DNA of 64,000 nucleotides from Entamoeba histolytica HM-1:IMSS (lineage: Eukaryota; Evosea; Mastigamoebida; Endamoebidae): assembly GCF_000208925.1 (NCBI RefSeq), contig NW_001914928.1, positions 1 to 64,000 on the forward strand, in the 5' to 3' direction. The position numbers and the translations under genes were made by a program. The notes under the pieces were generated by a model, which saw only the letters and a list, made by a program, of their open reading frames with translations, made no database searches and had not been told where the DNA came from. Below, in pieces: positions 51,285-60,923 of the stretch. Each line of letters begins with the position of its first letter. The stretch's first letter is position 1.

Positions 51285-53786
51285 ATGAGTTTGGGAGTAT
51301 CATCTATTCAATCATCTGACAAAGTTCTTGAACCTAAACTAGCTTCAGAAGAACGAAAGTCATGTCCTTTTCCAGAACATACTAAAATACCACAACGCTC
51401 AAAACATTCATTATCACCTACAACAAAAGCATTGAAACCACAACGACCATCAAAGAAAAAAGGAGAACAACGACATTCAGTGTTATTTAAAACACAATTC
51501 TGTTTAAATGTAGATGACATTAATAATACTGGTTCTCATCAATCACTTGTTGTTCCATCATCGTATGACTTAAATAGAACATTACATGAAGAAGAAGGGT
51601 ATTCTGTTTCAGTAAGTAATCCATCTAATTCATCAGATGGAATACTATCGAAAGTTCCTCCAAGTGATGAATTAAAATCTGATTCTATCGAAACAAATGG
51701 CATGAAAGAAAGTTGTGAGGTTGTCTCAAAACTAAATGAACAACCTATTGTTGTTAGTACACACCCAGAAACATCCCTTCATTCTAAAAAAGATTCAAAA
51801 GAAAAAGTTGGTAAAACTACAAAAGTTAAAGAAGGTCAATTAGACAAAGACAAAATTCTTATTCGTACTTCTGAAGAACTTAATCCAAGACCACTTATGG
51901 TTCAACGTAGTGAATTGGATCTTCAAAGACTGAAAGAGGCAAAGCGTGATTTTGCCATAGATATTTTTGAAGACGTGGCACTTGGAAAGGTTACTTTAGC
52001 TGACAATGAAACAAAAAGTGCACAACACACTCCAAGAGAAGAGGATGAAGCTAGCAGGAGAAAAACAATGCAACCAAATGGATTGAAAAGGAATTTATTT
52101 TTAAGAAGAGAAAATAGTGATAGAGTAAGAAAAAATGAAGATGAAAGTCAGTTTGTTAGAGTTCAAAAAGGAAAAGGTGCAATTCCTGATGATAATGAAG
52201 AAACAGAAACATTTAGTGATGATCCAGGAATGGAACAAAATGAAGGATTAACACACACTTATGTTGATAAAGAAGATCTTGATATATTAATTTCTGGAGA
52301 TGATAGTAAATTAAGAAAATATCTAGAAAGAAATAGAATTACTGTTGGATTTCCTATTAAGGGATATAAAGAAGCATTAGTATTAGATATTAGAAATGGA
52401 GATGATAATCCATTTGAACAAATGAAAGAAATTAATGCAATGGTTAATAAAAGAAAAACAGAATTTATTGAACAACATCAAGGAATTATTGTAAAAGAAA
52501 TAACTATTGAAGAAAAAGATAAAAAGAAACGAGGAAAAGTTAATAAAAAGAATATTCAAGTTGTTACATTTAAAGGAGAAGAAATTGAAGAAAAAGAAAT
52601 GAAAAATGAAGAAAAAATGAGACATATTCAAATAACTGGATTTAGCAATCAAAAAGAATATTTTAATAAATTAAATGAAAAAGAACAAAGTCAATTTGAA
52701 AATTATAAAAATACATTAATGGAATTATGGTTTACAGAAGAAAATCATGTTCAATCATTAGATATTTTATTAAATTGTTATTTAAAACCATTAAATGAAA
52801 GTAAATATAATAAATCAGTAAGAAAAATGAATATTCAAATTGAACAACTTCTTAAATTACACACTCTTTTTTATAATAAATTAACAGGCAGAATTGATCA
52901 AGCAGGTGATGATATTCCAATTATTTCTGATTTATTAAGATATTTCTTTCATTTTGTAAAATCTACCTGTCCTTATATTGTCGAATATAATTCAAATTTA
53001 AGGTTAGTCAATGAGTTAGTTAAACATTCAACTGCAATAAACATTATAGAAGAAAGTAGAAAGAAATATGAAGAAAGTCATCAAGGAATTGTTATTCAAA
53101 GAATTCAATCATATTTGATTATGCCAATTCAAAGAATACCTAGATATGTATTATTAATTAAAGATATGTTAAAAAACTCCCCACCATTATCCCCTGATAC
53201 AGATAAATTAGTTGAATGTTATCAATTGATATTGGATGTTGCTGCATGGATAAATGAAAAAAAATTATATGAAGAAGAAAGAGAAAAGTACAATATAGTT
53301 TTAAAAATAATTACTGGGTTATATGATATGAATAAATCTTGTAGAAGATTTATTGTTAGTGGGTATTGTAAATATCTTGATATGGAATCACCAAATGGAG
53401 TGAATAGTGCATATTTCTTTTTATTTAATGACGTTCTTATAGAAACTCAAGTTATAAGACATCACAACCATAAGATTAAAAGAAAACAATTATTTAATGT
53501 TTATAAGTTAATTAATGACTATGGAACTGTTGAAGATTTTAAAGATGATATGTTCCAAGTTCAATGTGTATTTATGGTTACAGAAGATGCTATTGTTTCT
53601 TATGGGACAAATCCTTCATTTGGCCCTTCTATTTCTTTTACTTCTCCTTTGTCTGATATGCAAGTCACACTTGTCTTTGATAATCCTTTAGATGCTAATG
53701 CTTGGTTTGTTGCTTTAGCTTATACGATTAAATTATCTCCTCGTTTGAATGAATCAAAGAACATATTTAATATCAGAAATGAATAA
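51285..53786 (+). CDS. RhoGEF (DH-PH) protein
   Basis: 833 residues. It would load GTP onto Rho/Rac GTPases that control actin and phagocytosis. The first 460 residues are Ser/Lys/Glu-rich and probably disordered. The DH domain begins at about residue 470 (TLMELWFTEENHVQSLDILL) and holds the key last helix IQSYLIMPIQRIPRYVLLIK (about 607-626). A PH domain follows at about 655-820 (GYCKYLDMES, YFFLFNDVLIETQ, DANAWFVALAYTI). The Entamoeba RhoGEF family is large, so I give no number. There is no other catalytic domain. Confidence 0.94.
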   Translation: MSLGVSSIQSSDKVLEPKLASEERKSCPFPEHTKIPQRSKHSLSPTTKALKPQRPSKKKGEQRHSVLFKTQFCLNVDDINNTGSHQSLVVPSSYDLNRTLHEEEGYSVSVSNPSNSSDGILSKVPPSDELKSDSIETNGMKESCEVVSKLNEQPIVVSTHPETSLHSKKDSKEKVGKTTKVKEGQLDKDKILIRTSEELNPRPLMVQRSELDLQRLKEAKRDFAIDIFEDVALGKVTLADNETKSAQHTPREEDEASRRKTMQPNGLKRNLFLRRENSDRVRKNEDESQFVRVQKGKGAIPDDNEETETFSDDPGMEQNEGLTHTYVDKEDLDILISGDDSKLRKYLERNRITVGFPIKGYKEALVLDIRNGDDNPFEQMKEINAMVNKRKTEFIEQHQGIIVKEITIEEKDKKKRGKVNKKNIQVVTFKGEEIEEKEMKNEEKMRHIQITGFSNQKEYFNKLNEKEQSQFENYKNTLMELWFTEENHVQSLDILLNCYLKPLNESKYNKSVRKMNIQIEQLLKLHTLFYNKLTGRIDQAGDDIPIISDLLRYFFHFVKSTCPYIVEYNSNLRLVNELVKHSTAINIIEESRKKYEESHQGIVIQRIQSYLIMPIQRIPRYVLLIKDMLKNSPPLSPDTDKLVECYQLILDVAAWINEKKLYEEEREKYNIVLKIITGLYDMNKSCRRFIVSGYCKYLDMESPNGVNSAYFFLFNDVLIETQVIRHHNHKIKRKQLFNVYKLINDYGTVEDFKDDMFQVQCVFMVTEDAIVSYGTNPSFGPSISFTSPLSDMQVTLVFDNPLDANAWFVALAYTIKLSPRLNESKNIFNIRNE

Positions 53787-53920
53787 GGCATTTCATTATT
53801 GTTTCATCCCAACTATTAATTGTATTGTTCTGTTATTTCGTATGATTTTATTGTTTGAATGATTTTTTTTTTGAACGTTCAACTTCTGTTGTTTTTTTTG
53901 TAATAACTGTTATGTTAGTG

Positions 53921-55010
53921 TTATTTACCAATAAAGTTAATACTAAACATTGTTATTGAAAATGAATATATATCTGATTGCATTTTGTAATGTTGACGAT
54001 TTAATATTTCTGGTGCCATGTATTTTGGTGTTCCTATCCCTTTTGTGAATGTCATATTTGTCATCATCATATTGATGTTTCTTGCACTTCCAAAATCCGT
54101 TAATTTACAATTAACTTCAATGTTATCATCAAGTGTTACAATATGGAAATTATCGGGTTTAATATCTCGATGTAATATTCAATTTGAATGAAGATATGAT
54201 ATTCCTTTTGCTCCATCTATCATAAATTTGATTCTTATTTTCTTTGATTTTTCTGTGATGTTTCTTTTATTCATTATATCTTGTATTGATCCGTATTCTG
54301 CATATTCGGTTACCATACATATTTTATTAGGAATAAATACTGCTCCATAAAAATGAATAATATATTCATTTCGAAATTTATCTAACATTGCTACTTCTTT
54401 CTCAAATTCTTGCTTTTTATCTTCACTTTCTTCAACTTGTTTCATTTTCTTAATTGCTACTTTATTTCCTCTAAATTCTCCAACATAAACAATTCCAAAT
54501 GTTCCTTCTCCTATTTTCTTTTCTTCTTTTATTTCATCAGGATCAAGTCGTGTTGATATTTCTGTTCCTCCTTCAATAGAAATATTTTTGATTGTTTCTT
54601 CTTGTGCTTTATTAAGTGTTTTACTAATTATCATTATTTTATCTTTGATTTTAGTTGTACATTTGATTGTAATGAATACTTCAAATTCACACGCATATCC
54701 TCCTTCAATTGTAATGATATTTTGGTTTGTTCTAATTGAATATTTCTCATTTTCTTCTTTACTACTTATTTTTATCTTCATCTTCTCTTTCTTTGAATTT
54801 CCAATACAAATTAATTCTCGTATTTCTTCATTCACTTTAATTTCTTCTCCTTCTTGAAGTTCAATTTCTTTCTTATTTGTTAATATTCCATCTCCAAGTG
54901 GTATGAATCTGATATTTGATTGTGTTATTTTGAATATGGTTGTTGTTTTCTCTCGTTCTTTCTTTTCTCTTCATTATGTAATTAACCATCATTATTATCA
55001 TTAGAATTGT
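53921..55010 (-). pseudogene. Broken transmembrane kinase (TMK-type) gene
   Basis: On the minus strand: a hydrophobic run near 55000 (IITILMIIMMVNYIM), a juxtamembrane block (NIRFIPLGDGILTNKKEIEL) in another frame, so a frameshift lies near 54950; then the kinase domain: IGEGTFGIVYVGEFRG, VAIKKMKQ, and YLHSN followed by TGA at 54181-54179, then ILHRDIKPDNF, LTDFGSARN, GTPKYMAPEIL and SDIYSFSITMF, ending early at 53921. The layout matches Entamoeba TMK kinases, but the Cys-rich extracellular domain and the last third of the C-lobe are absent. Four defects together make it a pseudogene. Confidence 0.9.
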
Positions 55011-55329
55011 TATAATAATGATAATAACTATAATAATGATAAATCAAAAGAATAGAACAGATAGAGATGTATTGGTACATTATAAAACATATCAGAGTTA
55101 AATGAGAAAGAGTCACAAAAGAAAAGAATATAGATAAACAAGTGAATTTGAAGAGTATATTACAAGGTTGTGAGTATAAAAACTATGAAAATTTTGGATA
55201 AAAACAAGGAAAAAAGAATGAAAAGTCATAAAATGAACATAGAATGACTCAGTAACTATTAAAAATTAAAAAAGAAGATAACAGAGAAAGTAAATTGTTA
55301 TTACAATTGACTTAGGCACAGGTAATGAT
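55011..55329. other. Intergenic
   Basis: 319 bp of mostly purine-rich plus strand. Nothing that supports a gene. Confidence 0.35.
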
Positions 55330-56063
55330 TTATAAAGATTTAGGAAAAAAGGTAACACAAAATCTAAAAAATGAACAATGTCTTAATTTTATTGAGGTCA
55401 TTGGAAGATTTAAACTACCATAATGAATAAACTATTTTAAAAAGAAGAATGAAAATGAAAGAAACAAACAGTCCAAAGACATTTAAGTTGATTTAAGGAG
55501 TTATTAATATTAAAAGTAATATACAAATTAGTTGGATTGATAACACTACAAATACAGTCCTGGGTAAAAACACTAATGCATTCAATAGTTTCATTTACAA
55601 CAACTAATTGAAATGAAAACCCTTTTATTACCGAAAGAAAATAAGATTTGTGTTTTGGCAGCCATTTAAATTCTCCATTATCATTGAAATACATAGTCAT
55701 TTGAAATTCTGTACAACTAGAATTTCCTTGGTAATGATGAACGAATTGAATAATTATCTCTTTGTTAATTTTGTCTTTGTGTTTAAGAGTATGAACTTCA
55801 TTAAATACTCTTCTAGTTATTTTTTTCTTTTCTTCTGTTCTATAATCTATTATATTAAATGGTGCAGATAAAGGTGGTTTTTTGTATTTTTTTAGTGTGT
55901 TATTCTTTATTTCTTCATACTGATTACGATTACAATTAAATGTACTTATTTTATCTCTATATTCTTCAATGGAAATAACACTTTCATCAAAATCAATATA
56001 CTTTTTTAACCCTTTCATTGACTTTATTAACCTTCTTTTTTCTATTTGTTTATCTTCTGCCAT
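55330..56063 (-). CDS. Unrecognised 231-residue protein (one probable intron)
   Basis: Exon 1 is 56063-55470; a 38-nt segment starting GTTTGT and ending AAATAG can be spliced in phase 0 to exon 2, 55431-55330, adding FIHYGSLNLPMTS and a stop. Unspliced, the frame ends at 55437 in TVCFFHFHSSF. The N-terminal 100 residues are charged and helical (EDKQIEKRRLIKSMKGLKKY); the rest looks like beta strands (QMTMYFNDNGEFKWLPKHK). The start at 56063 is the first ATG; two codons upstream are GTG and TTG. I know no family. The intron is shorter than others here, so this splice is less certain. Confidence 0.55.
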
Positions 56064-56236
56064 CAACACAAATATTTAAATTATAAGTTCCTATTCCTTA
56101 TGTATCAACATTTCATTTTGTAATTCTGAAAAAGAAAAGAAAAGAAAAAACTAAATTAAAAACTATAAAAAATTATTAAAGTATAGTTTTTAATCAAAAA
56201 AAAAGAAAAAAACTCAATTAATTTTTATTTAAAGAA

Positions 56237-58507
56237 ATGTCAAGTGAAGCCAAAGAAGAATCTAAAGAAGTAACATTTACATTAGAAGATATGTATAATG
56301 ATCTTATCAGTGTTTCCAAATGGAGTGATACTGTAAGAAGAGTATCAGACAATTTTAAAGAAAATTATCAAATCATTATTGAATTAACTCTTGGAGTTAT
56401 TGGGCTTCCTATTGATAAAACAGAAAATATTTTTACAGATGAGTATCTTGAAGAAAAGAGGTTTAAAGATATTGGAGATAGAATTGATAATGATGATTTG
56501 GTTACAAATAATTTAAATGTTACACAAATATTAAAAAGGTTATGGAAAGGAGTTTGGAAAGTTGTTTGTGGTATTATTAAAGAAGGGTCAATAGAAGAAA
56601 GAAAAGAATATGGAAAAAGTATTAAACTAATACATGAAATACTTGCTGGATTAAGCCCAAATGAGATAAGAAATATACGATATGGAATAATAAGTGTTAC
56701 ACAAGTAATGTATGAAAATTATATTGTTACACAAAAAGAATTAGAAAACCAATTAACAATTATTAAAAAAGGAAGAAAAAAAGATAAAAANNNNNNNNNN
56801 NNNNNNNNNNNNNNNNNNNNNNNNNNNNNNNNNNNNNNNNNNNNNNNNNNNNNNNNNNNNNNNNNNNNNNNNNNNNNNNNNNNNNNNNNNAATAATATTA
56901 ATAATAATCCATCAGATATATATATTGAAATGGGAAAAAGTTTAAAAGAAAGAATAATAGAAATGAGATTAGACGAAGACATTGAAGTAAGTAAAATAAG
57001 TATTGAATTATGTAGTAAATTAGATGAATGGGGATTGATTAAAGAAAAAGAAAGAAAAGAAATGTATAGAATGTTATGTGATAAAAATTCAAAAATTAGA
57101 AAAGAAGCAGCAATATATATTGCATCATTTCTTGAAAGACATGTTGATAAATTTATAAAAGGAGAAAGGAAATTTGTAATAAAAGATAAGAAAAAATTAA
57201 AAATAGTAATTATTATTAGATTAATTATTGAAATTGTAGAAAAAGAAACAGACCTTCCAAATTTTAGTTATTTTTCATTAGAATATCTTGTTCCAGAATT
57301 TGAAGAATTTAATGAAAATATTGAATTATTAATTGAGTTTATTATTGGGAATGAATCATTAGCATTATTTGATAAAGAAGATTCAGCTCTTTATGAAGGA
57401 CATGAAAATGTATTATTTGGAATATTATATAGTATGGTAATGAGAGGTGCAAGAAGACAATTAACTGGAGATGAAATAATGGTAAAATTAAGTGCAAGTG
57501 ATAAAAAGAAAGAGATTGATACTTTCTTAGAAGTGAGTGAAGCAATTTGTCATCATCTAAAAGAAATGTATGAAGTATCAACAAAAGAAGAGAATAATAT
57601 AAATTGGTTATTAAGAATATGTAAATATATTGAAAAAGAATCATTAAAAACAGAAGGTAATTTAAATAATTTAAAAGAATTTTTAAAAGGAGTAAGTATT
57701 AATATTAGAGAAAGTGGATATGATATGATTTATAATTACTTTGAATTATTAAGTGAAATGAATACAATTCAACATCCAGAAATTCAACAAATTATATCTG
57801 GAATTATTCAAGAAGATTGTAGAGTTATTTGTAATAGTATTTTAGATGATGGAATGGATGATGAATCAATTAATATAGATGGAATAAAAGGGTTAATAAT
57901 ATTATATCATTATATTAAAGTAGATCCATTACCATTATTAAGAGAAAGAATTATTAAATTAAAAAATAGAATTGAAGGAATACAAGAAATTACAGAAGAA
58001 AGTTTAATAATTTTACATATATTAAATTATTTATTGTTATGGAACAAAATTAATAATGAAACTAATAATTCATTTGGATATAATGAATTATTTGAGTTAT
58101 TATATTCAATTTCAAAAATAAGTAGTAAAGATGAACAAAAACTATTTGAATTATTTGGTATTCAATGTGAATTTTATTTCTTATTTAATAATGAAATTGG
58201 AGAAAATAAAGGAAGAATGGAATCTATTATTGATGACCTTGCTATTGAATGTAATCAAAAGAAATTATTTAAAGAACCTTTATTAGAAGTTGATTATTTA
58301 TTTAATGAATGGCCATTAGAATGTCTTGCATCGGTTCTTTCAGTTGTTCAAATGAATAAAAAAGTTATTCTTGATTTAACTCAAATAGTTGGAAAAATGA
58401 ATAATGAAATAACAAATAAATTAAAGAAATTGTTATTAAAACAACAACAAATAAATCAAGAAAGTACTGTTGTTATGGAAATGGAAACAGATTCAATAGA
58501 AGATTAA
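56237..58507 (+). CDS. Scc3/SA-like cohesin subunit, probable (with gap)
   Basis: A long helical-repeat protein, 756 residues counting 34 unknown ones. After the gap, SLKERIIEMRLDEDIEVSKI, then ELCSKLDEWGLI and MLCDKNSKIRKEAAIYIASF resemble the stromalin-conservative region of STAG/Scc3, which clamps cohesin on DNA. NVLFGILYSMVMRGARRQL further on also fits. The gap (100 N) lies in a Lys/Asn-rich low-complexity linker (RKKDK before, NNINNN after), and the frame continues across it. Usual Scc3 proteins are about 1,000-1,200 residues, so this is a short form. The family call rests on motif memory; another HEAT-repeat protein is possible. Confidence 0.6.
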   Translation: MSSEAKEESKEVTFTLEDMYNDLISVSKWSDTVRRVSDNFKENYQIIIELTLGVIGLPIDKTENIFTDEYLEEKRFKDIGDRIDNDDLVTNNLNVTQILKRLWKGVWKVVCGIIKEGSIEERKEYGKSIKLIHEILAGLSPNEIRNIRYGIISVTQVMYENYIVTQKELENQLTIIKKGRKKDKXXXXXXXXXXXXXXXXXXXXXXXXXXXXXXXXXXNNINNNPSDIYIEMGKSLKERIIEMRLDEDIEVSKISIELCSKLDEWGLIKEKERKEMYRMLCDKNSKIRKEAAIYIASFLERHVDKFIKGERKFVIKDKKKLKIVIIIRLIIEIVEKETDLPNFSYFSLEYLVPEFEEFNENIELLIEFIIGNESLALFDKEDSALYEGHENVLFGILYSMVMRGARRQLTGDEIMVKLSASDKKKEIDTFLEVSEAICHHLKEMYEVSTKEENNINWLLRICKYIEKESLKTEGNLNNLKEFLKGVSINIRESGYDMIYNYFELLSEMNTIQHPEIQQIISGIIQEDCRVICNSILDDGMDDESINIDGIKGLIILYHYIKVDPLPLLRERIIKLKNRIEGIQEITEESLIILHILNYLLLWNKINNETNNSFGYNELFELLYSISKISSKDEQKLFELFGIQCEFYFLFNNEIGENKGRMESIIDDLAIECNQKKLFKEPLLEVDYLFNEWPLECLASVLSVVQMNKKVILDLTQIVGKMNNEITNKLKKLLLKQQQINQESTVVMEMETDSIED
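56791..56890. other. Assembly gap (100 N) inside the Scc3-like gene
   Basis: Exactly 100 N; the flanks are A-rich (Lys codons) and AAT-rich (Asn codons), so the missing part is probably a low-complexity repeat. Confidence 0.99.
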
Positions 58508-58610
58508 ATGAATTATTTCCATTCATATTATTTTGTTTTTAATACAAAATTAAACCCTTTAAAAACCTAAACAAAAACTTAAAAAAAAATTTATTGAATT
58601 AAAATTTAAA

Positions 58611-59708
58611 ATGAAGTTAGACGCATTTTATTGTGGTGTATTTGGATTAATTATTTTAACATGTCTTCTTCCTTTTAAAGAAAGTTTTAATGACTTAAGT
58701 AATTGTGGAATACTTATTAGTTTTTCTTTTATTGGTGGGGTAGCATGTTATTATTTAATTCCACATATGGGAAATAAATGTATTGAAAAAGGATTATTTG
58801 GACTTGATATTAATAAAGGGACTCAAGACAAAATACCAGAGTCAATGGGATTAGTATGTGGTATAGTATTTATGTTTATTACTATGTTATTTTCATCATT
58901 GATATCAATTCCCAATTATATTATATCATTATTAGTAATTTTATTTAATTTTATTATTGGATTAATTGATGATTTTCTTGATATTAGATGGAGATATAAA
59001 TTAATTTTATCTTTTTGTTCTTCAGCGTTAATTGTAATTATCTATCCTGGAAGTTGCATATTATTTGGAATAAATTTATCAATCATTTATCCTTTTGCAT
59101 TAATTTGTTTATCAGTATTCTTTACTAATTCAATTAATATGTTTGCAGGAGTTAATGGATTAGAATCTGGACAATGTATTATTATTTCTGCTTATTCTAT
59201 TCTTCATAATATTATTGTTTTATTAACAACAAGTTCATCAAAACAGTATGAAGCTTCTTTATTATCATTATATCTTCTTATTCCCTTTATATTTGTAACA
59301 ATAGTTCTATTTTATTATAATAAATTCCCAAGTAAAGTATTTGTTGGAGATTCATTTACTTATTTTTCAGGTGGAGTATTAGGAGTAGCTTCAATAATTG
59401 GAGGTTATGACCGTTTAATGTTTTGTTTATTCTTCCCTGAATTTATTAATTTCTTTGTTTCTATTCCACAACTTTTTGGATTTATTTATTGTCCAAGACA
59501 TAGATTACCAAAATTAAATAAAGAAACTCATAAATTGGAATGTGTTACTTCACATCATACATTATTAAATTTAATTCTCTTTATAGTTGGTCCAAAGACA
59601 GAACATGAATTAGTTAATATTGCATTTATTTTCCATTTCATTACTTGTGGAATTGTTATGGTTTTAGCTTATTTTGTTTTCCCAACATTCCTTTTAGATT
59701 CTTTTTAA
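58611..59708 (+). CDS. ALG7: UDP-GlcNAc:dolichyl-phosphate GlcNAc-1-P transferase
   Basis: First step of N-glycan assembly: moves GlcNAc-1-P from UDP-GlcNAc to dolichyl phosphate in the ER membrane; tunicamycin target. 365 residues with about ten membrane spans. Family motifs: GLFGLDINKGTQDKIPES (loop with the Asp and Lys), FIIGLIDDFLDIRWRYK (DD motif), TNSINMFAGVNGLESGQ (NxFNG-type motif), KVFVGDSFTYFSGG and the C-terminal loop CPRHRLPKLNKET. All match DPAGT1/Alg7. The MEESV gene begins 74 bp downstream in the same direction. Confidence 0.96.
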   Translation: MKLDAFYCGVFGLIILTCLLPFKESFNDLSNCGILISFSFIGGVACYYLIPHMGNKCIEKGLFGLDINKGTQDKIPESMGLVCGIVFMFITMLFSSLISIPNYIISLLVILFNFIIGLIDDFLDIRWRYKLILSFCSSALIVIIYPGSCILFGINLSIIYPFALICLSVFFTNSINMFAGVNGLESGQCIIISAYSILHNIIVLLTTSSSKQYEASLLSLYLLIPFIFVTIVLFYYNKFPSKVFVGDSFTYFSGGVLGVASIIGGYDRLMFCLFFPEFINFFVSIPQLFGFIYCPRHRLPKLNKETHKLECVTSHHTLLNLILFIVGPKTEHELVNIAFIFHFITCGIVMVLAYFVFPTFLLDSF

Positions 59709-59781
59709 TTTGAATTTGATTTTCAATTATCTTCTTCTTTTTAAAATAAAACTAAAAAAAAAGATCTTTAATAAAAGAAGT

Positions 59782-60420
59782 ATGGAAGAAAGTGTAATAG
59801 AAAAAGAGTTAAAAATTAAGAATAATGAACAAGCAGTTATGTCTTGTTTTCAAAACAGTTTAAATAGTTTAAATTGTAAACAAATTAAATTTGACCTTCA
59901 AAAAATAATTGAAACTATTGGATCAAGACATTGTAATCAAGCTATCACTATGAAAGAAATTTTTGATTGCATTAAACAATCAAAATTAAGTGATGAAATG
60001 AATGAAGAACTTTATATGAAGATGATTACTTGTGCTACACAAAGAGTTCTTCAAATTCCTGAAGATTTATATATTGCTCTTGTAAATGGACTAATTCAAC
60101 AAAGAAAAGAATTTGTTTTAACTCAATTATTACAATATAAAGTAATACCAGATAATAATTCAATTGCAACAATATTACTTCAACAACAAACTTCAATACC
60201 ATGTTTATATTATTGTGGATTAGATATGTTAAAAAGAATGAAAAATTATTCAAAATTAGTTGATTTATATTTAATGAATAATAATATATCAATGGCATTG
60301 CAAATAGCAAACCAATATTCTGTTGAAATACCTTCTACTAAAATACAAGAATATATTAAAAATTATAATGATGACTTGTTGCTTTATGAATTGAAGCTCA
60401 TCTTTCCTGAACTTGCTTAG
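59782..60420 (+). CDS. Mic1/RMC1-like protein (Rab7 GEF complex), probable
   Basis: 212 residues from ATG 59782 (MEESVIEKELK). The frame is open upstream to 59710, but those residues come from the A-rich leader. The second half, VLTQLLQYKVIPDNNSIA, then CLYYCGLDMLKRMKNYSKLV and LYLMNNNISMALQIANQY, fits the Mic1 C-terminal pattern (LLQYHVI.DS, LDMLKRL, VL.ALRF) of RMC1, the third subunit of the Mon1-Ccz1 Rab7 activator on late endosomes. Human RMC1 also has an N-terminal beta propeller that is missing here, so this is a short version. It works with VPS26 and SNARE genes in endosome traffic only by inference. Confidence 0.65.
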   Translation: MEESVIEKELKIKNNEQAVMSCFQNSLNSLNCKQIKFDLQKIIETIGSRHCNQAITMKEIFDCIKQSKLSDEMNEELYMKMITCATQRVLQIPEDLYIALVNGLIQQRKEFVLTQLLQYKVIPDNNSIATILLQQQTSIPCLYYCGLDMLKRMKNYSKLVDLYLMNNNISMALQIANQYSVEIPSTKIQEYIKNYNDDLLLYELKLIFPELA

Positions 60421-60508
60421 TTTATTAATTAATAAAATATTTAACCTAAATTTATTAATTTAATAATAAAGGGGGATATTAATTAAAATCGTTCTATTTA
60501 ATTCTTGT

Positions 60509-60697
60509 TCAATGAGCAGTCATAATGACTATATTTGAAAATGCAATAATGACAATTACAAGGAATGCAACTAACAAGAATTTAGCTTGTGGAGGTTCTA
60601 CAACCTCGAGAGCAGGTTTTTTAGTAATAGTTATCTTTGGTTGAGTACTTTCCATCCTTTCTTTTTGTTTAATCAGTCTTTTTTTAATTGAGTTCAT
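60509..60697 (-). CDS. Small tail-anchored protein, RAMP4/SERP-like
   Basis: 62 residues: basic N-terminus (MNSIKKRLIKQKERMES), a Pro-containing linker (KKPALEVVEPPQAK) and one C-terminal membrane span (FLLVAFLVIVIIAFSNIVIM) followed by four residues. That is the plan of tail-anchored ER proteins such as RAMP4/SERP1, which bind the Sec61 translocon, but the sequence is short and the match is by architecture only; Sec61-beta or another tail-anchored protein is possible. A normal ATG and convergence with the preceding gene, 88 bp away, support it. Confidence 0.5.
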   Translation of the reverse strand: MNSIKKRLIKQKERMESTQPKITITKKPALEVVEPPQAKFLLVAFLVIVIIAFSNIVIMTAH

Positions 60698-60923
60698 TTC
60701 CTTTTTATATCCTTCTTAATACTTAGAACAAATTTCTTTTTTCTCTTGAAGTACTTCTTTTGTTTTTTCACTATTTAAAAATAAAGGTATTGATATAGTT
60801 TTATTATTTTATTTTTCCTATTTTTAATTTCTATTTTTGGAATTAGGGTTTTTAGTCTACTTTATGATTTTTCTTTGTTTAGTTATATTCGTCTAAAAAA
60901 AGAAATAATACAAAGTAATATAA

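Noticed and set aside
55295..55325. Plus-strand VITIDLGTGN reading, like the phosphate loop of Hsp70 or actin-like ATPases
   Set aside because: Ten codons followed at once by a stop, with nothing upstream; chance match.
59710..59781. Upstream start of the Mic1-like protein
   Set aside because: The first 24 codons begin 2 bp after the ALG7 stop and encode an A/T-rich leader unlike the rest of the protein; ATG 59782 is a better start.
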